Origin: an uncultured Eubacteriales bacterium
GTDB lineage: Bacteria; Bacillota; Clostridia; Oscillospirales; CAG-272
Assembly (NCBI GenBank): GCA_934433485.1
Contig: CAKRZR010000002.1
Coordinates: forward strand, 62,001-126,000
DNA: 64,000 nt
Direction of reading: 5' to 3'
Shown here piece by piece: positions 1 through 7,626 of the stretch. The notes beneath the pieces were generated by a model. The model made no database searches. It saw only the letters and a program-made list of their open reading frames with translations, and had not been told where the DNA came from. The stretch's first letter is position 1; every line of letters begins with the position of its first letter. Made by a program: the position numbers and the translations under genes.

Positions 1-24
1 CAGTCTCGCGAAAAAATCACTCAT
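1..24 (-). CDS. metI: MetI-type ABC permease, first 8 codons only
   Basis: Only the first eight codons (MSDFFARL) are inside the window; the rest runs off the left edge. The ATG overlaps the end of metN in the arrangement ATGAGTGA, which is typical of translationally coupled metN-metI pairs. The identity rests on position: known metNIQ operons place the permease directly after the ATPase. The eight residues alone cannot prove it. Confidence 0.5.
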
Positions 25-1042
25 GATCGTCTGCCTCCCCTCTGTTTTCCGTATATTCTATATCCTCATACACGATTTTGCGGCTTTCCAGATACTTGCG
101 GATCCGTGTCACCGCCGCTTCATCGTCCGGGAGCTGCAGCAGCATCTGTCCATATGCTCTGCCGTCTATATTTTTTGTGTCCGCGCCCAAAATATTGACC
201 GCCGCATGGCATTCAAGCGACAGATTGGAGATCACCGGCTCGAACGCGGACTGGCCGTCGAACACGATCCGGAGCACACAGTTGCCGTGCACCTCGGATA
301 CCGCGCTCTGCTTTGGTAAAATCAGCTCACGCGCGATGGCTGACTGCGGGGAGACGAAGATGTCTTTCACCAATCCCGATTCCGCGACCGCGCCGCCGTC
401 CAGTACCGCGACCTTATTGCAGATCTGCTCAACGACCTTCATCTCGTGTGTGATCACCACGATCGTGACGCCCATTGTGCGGTTGATCTCCTGTAGGAGG
501 GAGAGAATCGATCGTGTGGTGTTCGGGTCGAGGGCACTAGTGGCTTCGTCGCACAGGAGCACCTCCGGATCCATGGCAAGCGCCCGTGCAATCGCGACCC
601 GCTGCTTCTGACCGCCGGAGAGCTGCGCGGGATAGTTTTGCATACGATCCGAAAGTCCCACGATCTCCAAGAGGTGTTTTGCCTTCTCAACCGCCTTTTT
701 TTTCGGAATCCCGGCGATCTCCATCGGATAGCAGACGTTCTTGAGTGCCGTCCGCTGCGCCAATAGGTTGAAGTTCTGGAAGATCATCGAGATCGATCGG
801 CGCGTATTGAGCAGTTCCTTGTGGGACAGCGTTGCGAGGTCGATACCCTTGAAGAGCACCCTGCCGGAGGTCGGTCTTTCCAGAAAATTGATACAGCGCA
901 CAAGCGTGGATTTGCCGGCGCCGGACAGACCGATAATGCCGTAGATGTCGCCCTTTTCCACATGGAGAGATACGTCCCGCACCGCCTCCACCGTTGCTTT
1001 GTCAGTCTGGAAGGTCTTTGTGATATGTTCAAGCCTGATCAA
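17..1042 (-). CDS. metN: Methionine-type ABC transporter ATP-binding protein MetN
   Basis: This is the ATPase of a methionine (possibly also cystine or other sulfur amino acid) importer, acting at the cytoplasmic face of the membrane with a MetI permease and a MetQ lipoprotein. The 341-residue protein has Walker A GLSGAGKS at residues 38-45, the signature LSGGQKQR near 140, Walker B LLCDEATSALDP, and a C-terminal extension of about 90 residues matching the NIL ligand-sensing domain of MetN, through which internal methionine inhibits transport in characterised members. The start is a TTG preceded by GGAAGGAG seven bases away; no ATG is near. A cysteine-rich leader peptide and an intrinsic terminator precede it, so expression is probably set by attenuation. 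The cysteine codons of the leader hint at a cysteine-related role rather than strictly methionine. Confidence 0.93.
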   Translation of the reverse strand: MIRLEHITKTFQTDKATVEAVRDVSLHVEKGDIYGIIGLSGAGKSTLVRCINFLERPTSGRVLFKGIDLATLSHKELLNTRRSISMIFQNFNLLAQRTALKNVCYPMEIAGIPKKKAVEKAKHLLEIVGLSDRMQNYPAQLSGGQKQRVAIARALAMDPEVLLCDEATSALDPNTTRSILSLLQEINRTMGVTIVVITHEMKVVEQICNKVAVLDGGAVAESGLVKDIFVSPQSAIARELILPKQSAVSEVHGNCVLRIVFDGQSAFEPVISNLSLECHAAVNILGADTKNIDGRAYGQMLLQLPDDEAAVTRIRKYLESRKIVYEDIEYTENRGEADDHE

Positions 1043-1069
1043 AATGTAGCTCCTTCCGCGTTTTGATAC

Positions 1070-1109
1070 AAAAAGAGTCCAGGAATGGTAAAACGCACCT
1101 TTCCCGGAC
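1070..1109 (-). terminator. Attenuator terminator upstream of metN
   Basis: On the minus strand a 9-bp stem (arms 1101-1109 and 1077-1085, one G-U pair) with a 15-base loop is followed by TCTTTTT. It lies between the leader peptide stop and metN, where an attenuator belongs. The loop contains GCGTTTT, which can pair with AAAACGC (1058-1064) just before the metN ribosome binding site. A second GCGTTTT copy lies in the leader coding region, so alternative folds are possible. Confidence 0.7.
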
Positions 1110-1136
1110 CGGATGTTATTTTACGGATGTTTTTCG

Positions 1137-1226
1137 TCAATGGCAAGAGACACAACAAAAACGCCCGCACAACACCGCCCGGGGATTTTGCATTCGCATC
1201 GTAATTGCCTGACGGTTTGTTTTCAT
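1137..1226 (-). CDS. Cysteine-rich leader peptide upstream of metN
   Basis: A 29-codon ORF with ATG at 1226 and a strong GGAGG ten bases upstream, about 50 bases after the predicted transcription start. The peptide ends CGRFCCVSCH, with four cysteines in the last ten residues and two adjacent TGT codons. A terminator hairpin lies between its stop and metN. This layout fits a translated attenuator in which ribosome stalling at cysteine codons decides whether the importer operon is read. Cysteine-rich upstream ORFs controlling sulfur genes are known in actinobacteria; whether this is the same family is inference. It is too short for most gene callers. Confidence 0.7.
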   Translation of the reverse strand: MKTNRQAITMRMQNPRAVLCGRFCCVSCH

Positions 1227-1283
1227 GACCGTTGTGCCTCCTTCCTTTGTTATTCGCGTTTGGCTTTCGTTTTTCTTGTCATG

Positions 1284-1312
1284 ATTATAGCATATGTATA
1301 CGCGATTGTCAA
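1284..1312 (-). promoter_or_regulatory. Consensus promoter for leader peptide-metN
   Basis: Perfect TTGACA (1307-1312), a 17-base spacer and perfect TATAAT (1284-1289) on the minus strand. Transcription would start near 1277, giving a leader RNA of about 235 bases before metN that holds the leader peptide and attenuator. A full-consensus promoter suits control by attenuation rather than by activation. Confidence 0.85.
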
Positions 1313-1511
1313 GGGAAGTTTGCAAATTTACCGCCCTTTGCTATATGGAAATTCTGCCAAATTCGCCGGCTGTTTTTTGTTACAGTTGCACAATCGCTCC
1401 GGCACGGTATCCAAGACGCACACAGTGCATTTGTGTGTCCTGCCACAGGAAGCCTCTATCGTGCGCCTGTATATAAATGCAAAATCACGCGCTCTATTTT
1501 CACAACACAAA

Positions 1512-1550
1512 GAAAGGCTCCGAAATATCGGATATTCTGGAGCCTCTTTG
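1512..1550 (-). terminator. Terminator after the small gene at 1561
   Basis: Inverted repeat AGGCTCC (1515-1521) / GGAGCCT (1539-1545), extended by AAAG/CTTT, lies 15 bases after the stop of the small minus-strand gene. The minus-strand tail is TTTCTTTG, a modest U-tract. I see no gene in 1327-1511, between this and the metN promoter. Confidence 0.55.
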
Positions 1551-1560
1551 TATATTGGGT

Positions 1561-1881
1561 TTATTCCGCGTATCGAACAAATTCAAGCGTGTGATATTCC
1601 AGGATCACGCGTTTGTCCGGGGTCACACCTTCGCGAAAACGATGATAGCGCACTTCAAAATAGCGTTCATCGCCGCTGCCGCCTGCATGGATCGTGAAAA
1701 TGTGGTTCGCGCTCTTCCCTTTCAGAACCGCTTGCTCCGGCAGAATATGCGTCAGCTGCAGTTCCCGGAATCCCATCGTGGGAAACGCGTTCCGGATACA
1801 CGCGCGAAAGAAAATCTCCGCGTCCGCCACAGAGCCCTCCGTAAACACTCTGCCCCGGATTTCATCATAATTTTCCGCCAT
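1561..1881 (-). CDS. Small protein of unknown function (106 aa)
   Basis: I do not recognise this protein. The ATG at 1881 follows AAGGAG at good spacing and begins MAENYDEIRG; a longer reading from GTG at 1920 would overlap the stop of the upstream gene and has no better binding site. The protein is soluble, without signal peptide or membrane segment, and has mixed charged and aromatic residues (RYFEVRYHRF, LEYHTLEFVRY) suggesting a small beta-rich fold. It starts 35 bases after a solute-binding lipoprotein gene and ends at a terminator, so the two are probably co-transcribed. Its role may be linked to the binding protein, but nothing in the sequence shows how. Confidence 0.7.
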   Translation of the reverse strand: MAENYDEIRGRVFTEGSVADAEIFFRACIRNAFPTMGFRELQLTHILPEQAVLKGKSANHIFTIHAGGSGDERYFEVRYHRFREGVTPDKRVILEYHTLEFVRYAE

Positions 1882-1916
1882 ATGCGTACTCCTTCCGCCG
1901 CTATACGAAATGTCCG

Positions 1917-3428
1917 TCACTCACCGAGCTTGGTGTAATCGCTAACAAGCTTGGAGATATTCTTTTCCAGCGACGCGCTCTGCTTCTGATAGAAGGACGC
2001 GAGGTCGGAATTGTTCTTCGACGCCATCGTGTAGATGTTTGTCTTTGCGCTGCCGATGCCGAACACCACAGAGCAGTCGTACACCTGCGTATCAAAAATG
2101 ATGTCCACCATGTCGGCGGATTCCACATCGCGGGAATACTTCGTCTTCAGCATGGTTTCGTAGTACGCGTCGCGCACCGTTCTCGTGGACATGGAGTTCA
2201 GCGCTTCCAGAATGATGGAGGTTCGGTTCCGGTCAGACACCGACGACGGTACGGAAATGCCGAAGAAGTTGCCGTTATTGTAGTTGTAGTACTGGCTCTG
2301 CGCCTCGTCGTACTTGGGGCACGGGAGAATGCCGAAGTTCGCTTCCATATCGCGCAATGCCTTTGACCAGCTGATGCACTCAATCCAGAAGAGGGACTGG
2401 TTGCCGGGGAACATGATCTCCTGCACGCGGTGGTTATTGGAAAGTCCTTTCGTGTTGTTCTTCATTTCCGCGTCGTAAAGGAACGTATCGCCGTTCGCGT
2501 GGCAGATATTCACGATCTTTTCAAAGGCGGAGATGAAGCTCTCGGAATTGAACGTAACTACCGGTACGTCGTCCGCGTTCTTCTCCATGATTCTGCTGCC
2601 GCTGCCGTAGATGAGGTAGCAATACAGCACGCCGCGCCACGACAGGAGGCCGTAGTCGTCGTCGTCGTCGTATACACCGTCGCCGTTGACATCCTGGCAC
2701 GCAGTCAGTCCCATCTCGCCGAGCTTGTCGATCGTCCATTTGCCGTCGCGCACAAGAGCATACGGATCGTCGAGCTGGTGGTCCTCAAGAATATTCTTGT
2801 TCACAAAGGTGCAGATGGTCTCATCGATCGGCGTGGTCAGAAAATCGCCGACGCCCATGAACAGTCTGCCGCAGAGAGAGAGCTGCTCCGCCGCGTTGGA
2901 ATCCCACCAGGGTTTGTCGAAGTTCTGGTACGGCAGAGAGTACAGATCGAGCAGGTAACCGTTGCGCGAGAGGGACAGGGTATCGGCACCCTGCATCAGG
3001 GACATATCGAAATTCCCGTCCGCGGCGGTGATGGCGTTCTTGATCTGTGAGCCGGTCTGGTAGCTTTCCTCGATCTTGATGTTCAGTCTGTCCTCCACGG
3101 CGACATTGCGCTGGAAGATCGCGGACGGCACGGCGTCGCCGGAATCCTCCTCCATGGTGACGAACACGGTCGTGAACCAGTCGTTGGATTCCGGGTTCGC
3201 GTTGTAGATCATGTAAGTGTAGCCCTCAAAATCGGACTCCGGCAGCTCGTCGGAAACAAGCGGTTCTGTTTCCGTTTCCGTCTCGGTCTCGTTTTCCGTA
3301 TTTTCCGTAGATTCTGCGCCGACGGTTTCTTTAGGCTCCACCGTCTCCCCGGACGAGCATCCGGCAAAGGGGACAGTCATGAACAGCGCGAGAAACAGAC
3401 AAAGGACGCGGCGTTTTGCGTTCGGCAT
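1917..3428 (-). CDS. ABC transporter solute-binding lipoprotein (SBP1)
   Basis: A 503-residue extracytoplasmic binding protein of the large carbohydrate-type family (solute-binding family 1-like). The ATG at 3428 has GGAGG upstream. Residues 1-24 are a lipoprotein signal peptide with lipobox FAGC and lipidated Cys24, followed by a Thr/Glu-rich linker with ETETET repeats typical of surface lipoproteins. Around residue 243 there is a calcium-loop-like segment, DVNGDGVYDDDDDYG, also present in the other two binding proteins of this window. No permease or ATPase gene is adjacent, so its transporter partners must lie elsewhere. The ligand cannot be read from the sequence; a sugar is likely from the family. 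It has its own promoter and is probably co-transcribed with the small gene downstream. Confidence 0.85.
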   Translation of the reverse strand: MPNAKRRVLCLFLALFMTVPFAGCSSGETVEPKETVGAESTENTENETETETETEPLVSDELPESDFEGYTYMIYNANPESNDWFTTVFVTMEEDSGDAVPSAIFQRNVAVEDRLNIKIEESYQTGSQIKNAITAADGNFDMSLMQGADTLSLSRNGYLLDLYSLPYQNFDKPWWDSNAAEQLSLCGRLFMGVGDFLTTPIDETICTFVNKNILEDHQLDDPYALVRDGKWTIDKLGEMGLTACQDVNGDGVYDDDDDYGLLSWRGVLYCYLIYGSGSRIMEKNADDVPVVTFNSESFISAFEKIVNICHANGDTFLYDAEMKNNTKGLSNNHRVQEIMFPGNQSLFWIECISWSKALRDMEANFGILPCPKYDEAQSQYYNYNNGNFFGISVPSSVSDRNRTSIILEALNSMSTRTVRDAYYETMLKTKYSRDVESADMVDIIFDTQVYDCSVVFGIGSAKTNIYTMASKNNSDLASFYQKQSASLEKNISKLVSDYTKLGE

Positions 3429-3483
3429 AGGTACCTCCGATATGTATATAATTTTGTGATAGGATATGCTTGCGTTCACAAAA

Positions 3484-3512
3484 ATTATACCGCAAATCCC
3501 GCCGAAAGTCAA
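3484..3512 (-). promoter_or_regulatory. Promoter of SBP1
   Basis: TTGACT (3507-3512), 17-base spacer and TATAAT (3484-3489) on the minus strand, about 55 bases upstream of the SBP1 start codon. Confidence 0.8.
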
Positions 3513-3568
3513 CCGTTTTGGCAAAAGAAAACAGATTTACGCGCAATAATGACGTGTGTAGTTATTGC

Positions 3569-5044
3569 TTATTCACGAATCGCGTCGATCAGTTTGGCAA
3601 GACTGTCTTCATATTTCTTCTCGTTTTTTGCATAATGCGACGCAAAATCTGTAGATTTGTCGATACCGATGAGGTCACGCAGGGAGATGATCATGTTGCC
3701 CATGGCGTAGTTGTAGATATACGCGAAATCCGTCGTCATGCTGTCATGCAGAATGTCCATGATCTGGGACGCCTTATCGGAACCGTCGCGACGATACTTG
3801 GTTTTGAGGATCACGTTATAATAAGTCGGCATCACGCCGTTGTAATACTGGCAGGACATTTCCTCCAACACCGCTGTGGTGTCGTTTACAGAACCACTTT
3901 GGATCGGCACGCAGAAAATCGCCGCGTCATCGTGTACGAGAGAACTGTAACCAGAGATGGCCTCATCCAGTTTCGGAATCGGCAGAACGGTGAAGCTTGT
4001 ATCGATATCGCGGATTTCATCCAGTCCGGCAAACAGATTTTTGATGAACAGCACACGATTTTCGGAAAGCAGCGTCGGTAAAGACAGCTTTTCCTCGTAG
4101 TACGAACCGGGATTGTTCCAGAACAGATCCGCGATCTTCTGCACCGCGTCGATGGTCTTTTCGTTGTTGAACGCAATATACGGCACGCCATCTTCATCTC
4201 TGCCGCACGCACGGATACCGGAGTCGATCATCAGATGGTCCACGTCGGCGCGGCTCCATGTCGCGAAGCCATAGGTATCGCCGCCATCCTTCTTGCCGTC
4301 GCCATTGTTGTCCACGTATACCTTTTCTACCAGACCTACAAAATCGTCCCAGACCCATGTGCCGTCCAGGACCTTGTCATACAGTGCGTCGATATCCTCG
4401 CCGATGTTTTCAAGAAGATCCATATTGCAGATGAGCATGGACGCGCGGCGGAACACGTTGACAGACGCGTCGCCTGCCAAAAAATAGGTATGCGTACCAT
4501 CCGCTTCCGTTTCCGCAATGTACTTTCCGTACCACCACGGCTGATCGAGATCGATGTAATTGCCTGTGGAAGGATTCAGATTCGCAAACATGTGCTTTGT
4601 CACAAGCGGCGCTACCTTCCATTGTACACCGATCACGAGATCATACGCGTCCTCTCCGGCAGCATATGTGTTTTCAAGCTTTGTGGTCTCGATATCCTCG
4701 TTGTCGATGAAGTCATAGACACAGTTCAGTTTGTCCATAACGCTCTGGTTTGCGGTATAGATCGCGTCGTTCAGCGTGTCGCCGGTCATTTCCGCCACAT
4801 CGATCGGCAGTATATCCGCGTCCGAATGGAATTGCAGCACACGAATGCTCTTGCCGCCAAGATCGAAATCGGCAGGCAGACCGCTTGTGAGACGCGTATC
4901 CTCCGTTTCTGTGCTCTCTTCCACCGGCGTAGTGAGTGTTTCCGTTGTGCCGTTCGTCTCGGATTCCTTTGGCGCCTCCTTGCTACAGGACGCAAGTCCC
5001 AGAAGCAGCGCAATCAGACAAAGGCTTGCAGTGATTCTTTTCAT
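3569..5044 (-). CDS. ABC transporter solute-binding lipoprotein (SBP2)
   Basis: A 491-residue paralogue of SBP1. It starts MKRITASLCL, with a lipobox GLASC and lipidated Cys20, then a Ser/Thr/Glu-rich linker. The body has the tryptophan-rich pattern of carbohydrate-binding proteins (DLDQPWWYG, like DKPWWDS in SBP1). Around residue 245 it carries DNNGDGKKDGGDTYG, the same calcium-loop-like insert as SBP1. The start has AGAGGT about 11 bases upstream. It has its own promoter and is separated from SBP1 by 140 bases that hold the SBP1 promoter. No permease genes are adjacent. The two proteins probably arose by old tandem duplication, since they are clearly related but far from identical. Ligand unknown. 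Confidence 0.85.
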   Translation of the reverse strand: MKRITASLCLIALLLGLASCSKEAPKESETNGTTETLTTPVEESTETEDTRLTSGLPADFDLGGKSIRVLQFHSDADILPIDVAEMTGDTLNDAIYTANQSVMDKLNCVYDFIDNEDIETTKLENTYAAGEDAYDLVIGVQWKVAPLVTKHMFANLNPSTGNYIDLDQPWWYGKYIAETEADGTHTYFLAGDASVNVFRRASMLICNMDLLENIGEDIDALYDKVLDGTWVWDDFVGLVEKVYVDNNGDGKKDGGDTYGFATWSRADVDHLMIDSGIRACGRDEDGVPYIAFNNEKTIDAVQKIADLFWNNPGSYYEEKLSLPTLLSENRVLFIKNLFAGLDEIRDIDTSFTVLPIPKLDEAISGYSSLVHDDAAIFCVPIQSGSVNDTTAVLEEMSCQYYNGVMPTYYNVILKTKYRRDGSDKASQIMDILHDSMTTDFAYIYNYAMGNMIISLRDLIGIDKSTDFASHYAKNEKKYEDSLAKLIDAIRE

Positions 5045-5102
5045 AAACTATGTTACCTCTATAATCGATAGTGCGAAAATTGTCATTTTTCGTCTGGCGA
5101 TA

Positions 5103-5131
5103 ATTATATCACAGAGGAAGGAAAACCACAA
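5103..5131 (-). promoter_or_regulatory. Promoter of SBP2
   Basis: TTGTGG (5126-5131), 17-base spacer and TATAAT (5103-5108) on the minus strand, about 60 bases before the SBP2 start. The -35 box is weak and abuts the inverted repeat at 5131-5161. Confidence 0.6.
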
Positions 5132-5161
5132 TAGAAAATAATGACAAATGTAATTTTCTAT
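5131..5161. promoter_or_regulatory. Inverted repeat between divergent promoters
   Basis: Perfect 9-bp inverted repeat ATAGAAAAT (5131-5139) / ATTTTCTAT (5153-5161), spaced 13 bases. It lies upstream of the SBP2 -35 box and 46 bases upstream of the divergent phosphodiesterase promoter. There is no U-tract, and it looks more like a regulator binding site than a terminator. The regulator is unknown. Confidence 0.4.
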
Positions 5162-5206
5162 TTTGGCGTTCTTTTGCGCTTATTCTTTTCTTATCAAAAA
5201 ATTGCA

Positions 5207-5235
5207 TTGACAACATAAGCCTCTTATGCTATAAT
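5207..5235 (+). promoter_or_regulatory. Promoter of glycerophosphodiesterase with palindromic spacer
   Basis: Perfect TTGACA (5207-5212), 17-base spacer and perfect TATAAT (5230-5235). The spacer contains a perfect palindrome, CATAAG-CCT-CTTATG (5214-5228), between the two boxes, which is a classic position for a repressor operator. A consensus promoter with an internal operator suggests a strongly repressed, inducible gene. Confidence 0.8.
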
Positions 5236-5262
5236 GAACAAAACACCATGGAGGAAAACAAA

Positions 5263-5982
5263 ATGTCGATCATTGTAGAAGGGCACCGGGGATTTCGGTC
5301 GCTGTATCCGGAGAATACGCTTTGCTCTTATCGCGCCGCCATCGAGCTGGGTGTGGACGCGATCGAATTTGATGTGTGGCTGTCCAGGGACGGCGTACCG
5401 GTCATCATGCACGACGGCAACACCGCGCGGATCACCGGCAAGAACGCGCCGATCACGGAACAGACCGTCGCGGAGCTGAAATCTCTGGATGCCGGAGGGT
5501 ACATGGGCGAAGCGTTCCGCGGCGAGCAGATTCCGACCCTGCGCGAGGTATTGGAGCTATGTCACGCACTGCGTCCGTCGCTGCGGTTGGGTGTGGAGAT
5601 CAAGGATTACAGAGAAGAAACGGTAGACAAGACGGTCGCGTTGCTGAAGGAGTTCGGCTTCTTCGACGACTGCTGGTTCTACGCCTTCAACGCGCGGATC
5701 CTCCGGTACATCAAAACGACGTATCACGGTCGAACGATGGGCTACCCGGATTTCCAAATGCAGGAATTCCAGCCGGATTCGTACACATTCTATGACGAGC
5801 TTGGACTGGCGATGAATCTGGTAAAAAGCGAGCTGCTGTCATTCTATCACGCGAAAGGTCTGCCGCTCCACATGTACTGTGCCGATACCGAGGAGGACGC
5901 ACTGTTCTGCATCGATCACGGCGCGTCGCTCATCACGGCAAACGATCCACGCCCGCTTTTGAAACTGCTTGGCAGGCTGTAA
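5263..5982 (+). CDS. Glycerophosphodiester phosphodiesterase family protein
   Basis: A 239-residue GDPD-family enzyme that would hydrolyse glycerophosphodiesters to glycerol-3-phosphate and an alcohol, or act on related phosphodiesters. The family fingerprint is complete: GHRG at 7-10, PEN at 16-18, the metal-binding pair E35/D37 in AIEFD, and H50-D51 in IMHD; further C-terminal elements (GVEIKD, CWFYAFN) fit the TIM barrel. No signal peptide is seen, so it is cytosolic. I chose ATG 5263 because GGAG lies 8 bases upstream; an in-frame ATG at 5248 sits too close to the predicted transcription start. It is monocistronic, with its own promoter and terminator. Confidence 0.88.
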   Translation: MSIIVEGHRGFRSLYPENTLCSYRAAIELGVDAIEFDVWLSRDGVPVIMHDGNTARITGKNAPITEQTVAELKSLDAGGYMGEAFRGEQIPTLREVLELCHALRPSLRLGVEIKDYREETVDKTVALLKEFGFFDDCWFYAFNARILRYIKTTYHGRTMGYPDFQMQEFQPDSYTFYDELGLAMNLVKSELLSFYHAKGLPLHMYCADTEEDALFCIDHGASLITANDPRPLLKLLGRL

Positions 5983-5986
5983 TCGC

Positions 5987-6024
5987 AAAAGAAGCCGCTC
6001 ACATATGTGAACAGCTTCTTTTTT
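5987..6024 (+). terminator. Bidirectional terminator between the phosphodiesterase and ftsZ
   Basis: Hairpin AAGAAGC (5989-5995) / GCTTCTT (6014-6020) with an inner CACATATGTG stem, followed by a run of T on the plus strand and TTCTTTT on the minus strand. It can stop both the converging phosphodiesterase transcript and the dcw transcript after ftsZ. Confidence 0.8.
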
Positions 6025-6069
6025 GTTGTATTTTAAGGATGTGTCAATCCGCTTTGGAGCAACCTTTTC

Positions 6070-7293
6070 TCAATACCGTCTCGGCGGGTTGTTGCTCTGC
6101 GGCTGATTGCTTCTTCCCTTTTTCAGCATATTGATAATCTCATTGAAATCGTCCTCAGAGATTGGGGAATCCTCTTCCTTTGCGCCCTCTTCGGCACCGG
6201 ATTCCGTCTTGTCGCCGGTTTCCGGGATCTGCGTTTCCTTCTTTACAACCTGTCCCTTTTCGATCTTACCGGCAGCTACCGTGCGGAGCTTGGTGTCCAC
6301 AGCCGCGGATTTGCCGAATGCCGGGGCGGATTCGTTCTTATTCTCAAAGCCGGTGGCGATGATGGTGACCTTCATGGTGTCTTCCAGATCGGGATCAAAC
6401 ACCACACCAAAAATCACGGTCGCATCCTCATGTGCCTCCGATGTAACGAGGGAAGCCGCGATGTCGATATCGTCCATGGAAATATCGGGGGACGCGGTGA
6501 TGTTGATGATGATGCCCTTGGAGCCGCAGATCGAGGTTTCGAGCAGCGGGGAGGAGATCGCCATCTTCGCGGCGGTTTCCGCCTTGTCCTTGCCGGTCGC
6601 CTCGCCGACACCCATATGTGCGTAGCCCGCGTCCTTGAGAATGGAGGTTACGTCCGCAAAGTCTAGGTTGATGTAACCGGGTACGTTTATTAGCTCCGTG
6701 ATGGACTGTACGCCATGGCGCAGCACATCGTCGGAGACCTGGAACGCGTTCATAAGCGTGATCTTCTCGCCGACCTGCTTCAGTCGCTCGTTCGGGATAA
6801 TGATCAGCGCGTCCACGTAATCCCGCAGATTGGTAATACCCGCTTCCGCCTGCATCATACGCCGCTTGCCTTCAAAGAGGAACGGCTTTGTTACGATACC
6901 GACCGTCAGGATACCAAGCTCTCTCGCCACTCTCGCGACGATCGGTGCAGCACCGGTACCTGTGCCGCCGCCCATACCGGCGGTGACAAACACCATATCC
7001 GCGCCGGTCAACGCAGACTTGATGTCCTCAATGCTCTCTTCCGCGGCCTGTGCGCCGACTTCCGGATTGGAACCCGCGCCGTGACCCTTTGTCACCTTTT
7101 CTCCGATGGTGATCTTCTTCGTAATGCTGGAGTTGACCAGCGCCTGCATATCGGTATTGACCGCGATACATTCCACGCCGCGTACATTGTCCGCAACCAT
7201 ACGATTCACGGCATTGTTTCCGCCGCCGCCGACACCAATTACTTTGATATTTACGCCGCTGTCAAAATTATAATCTTCCAGTTCAAATGGCAT
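6070..7293 (-). CDS. ftsZ: Cell division GTPase FtsZ
   Basis: Tubulin-like GTPase that forms the Z-ring and is last in the dcw cluster. The 407-residue protein has GGGGNN near residues 22-27, NTDMQAL, and the tubulin signature GGGTGTGAAP at 108-117. The ATG at 7293 follows GAGGAGGG; the frame is open further upstream but that stretch has no ribosome binding site and does not look like FtsZ. The C-terminal linker is acidic and the tail reads DDFNEIINMLKKGR, which lacks the usual IPxFLR peptide that contacts FtsA and SepF in many bacteria. No ftsA is present in the cluster. A separate promoter lies about 240 bases upstream. Confidence 0.97.
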   Translation of the reverse strand: MPFELEDYNFDSGVNIKVIGVGGGGNNAVNRMVADNVRGVECIAVNTDMQALVNSSITKKITIGEKVTKGHGAGSNPEVGAQAAEESIEDIKSALTGADMVFVTAGMGGGTGTGAAPIVARVARELGILTVGIVTKPFLFEGKRRMMQAEAGITNLRDYVDALIIIPNERLKQVGEKITLMNAFQVSDDVLRHGVQSITELINVPGYINLDFADVTSILKDAGYAHMGVGEATGKDKAETAAKMAISSPLLETSICGSKGIIINITASPDISMDDIDIAASLVTSEAHEDATVIFGVVFDPDLEDTMKVTIIATGFENKNESAPAFGKSAAVDTKLRTVAAGKIEKGQVVKKETQIPETGDKTESGAEEGAKEEDSPISEDDFNEIINMLKKGRSNQPQSNNPPRRY

Positions 7294-7530
7294 TGTCCGT
7301 GCCCTCCTCGTTTTTTTTCGTCCCGGCTTCACCCGAAACCGATCGCTGTCTTCCGCGCCGCCGTTTTGCGGACATCGGAAATCCAGAGTGCTATTCTCTG
7401 TTTCGGGACCATATGGTCCATGTTCTCCGTGGCTGGAAAACGATCTTTCTGCCACAATCTTACAGTGCTGGAAATTCCTGCATCGCAGCCATTTCCGGTA
7501 CGCATCCAAGAATACGGCAGAATACCTCTA
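7294..7530 (-). other. Long 5' untranslated region of ftsZ with a 14-bp palindrome
   Basis: About 235 bases separate the predicted ftsZ transcription start from the ftsZ ATG, with no gene of their own. The stretch contains the perfect palindrome GGACCATATGGTCC (7406-7419). The reading frame of ftsZ stays open through it, but codon use and residues do not resemble a protein domain. I recognise no known riboswitch here. Confidence 0.4.
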
Positions 7531-7536
7531 CCTTAT

Positions 7537-7565
7537 ATAATATACCAAAACCATGCTTTTTGCAA
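7537..7565 (-). promoter_or_regulatory. Internal promoter for ftsZ
   Basis: TTGCAA (7560-7565), 17-base spacer and TATTAT (7537-7542) on the minus strand between ftsQ and ftsZ. It would let ftsZ be expressed above the rest of the cluster, as is common for this gene. Confidence 0.65.
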
Positions 7566-7569
7566 TAGC

Positions 7570-7593
7570 TTTTCACAAAAAACTTTGTGAAAA
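7570..7593 (-). promoter_or_regulatory. AT-rich perfect inverted repeat after ftsQ
   Basis: Perfect 10-bp inverted repeat TTTTCACAAA (7570-7579) / TTTGTGAAAA (7584-7593) with a 4-base loop, ending five bases from the ftsZ -35 box. It lacks GC pairs and a U-tract for strong termination, so it may be an operator for the ftsZ promoter or a weak terminator of the upstream transcript. Confidence 0.4.
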
Positions 7594-7626
7594 TTCTTGT
7601 ACAGTCTTTTGTACGTTCTGCAAACA

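Noticed and set aside
1043..1280. S-box (SAM) riboswitch or T-box before metN
   Set aside because: None of the conserved core sequences (S-box GAGGGA and GCCCGGCAACC, T-box AGGGTGGNACCGCG) is present; the leader ORF plus terminator explains the region better.
7294..7509. 72-residue N-terminal extension of FtsZ
   Set aside because: The frame is open but has no ribosome binding site and no FtsZ-like sequence, whereas ATG 7293 has a strong GAGGAGGG.
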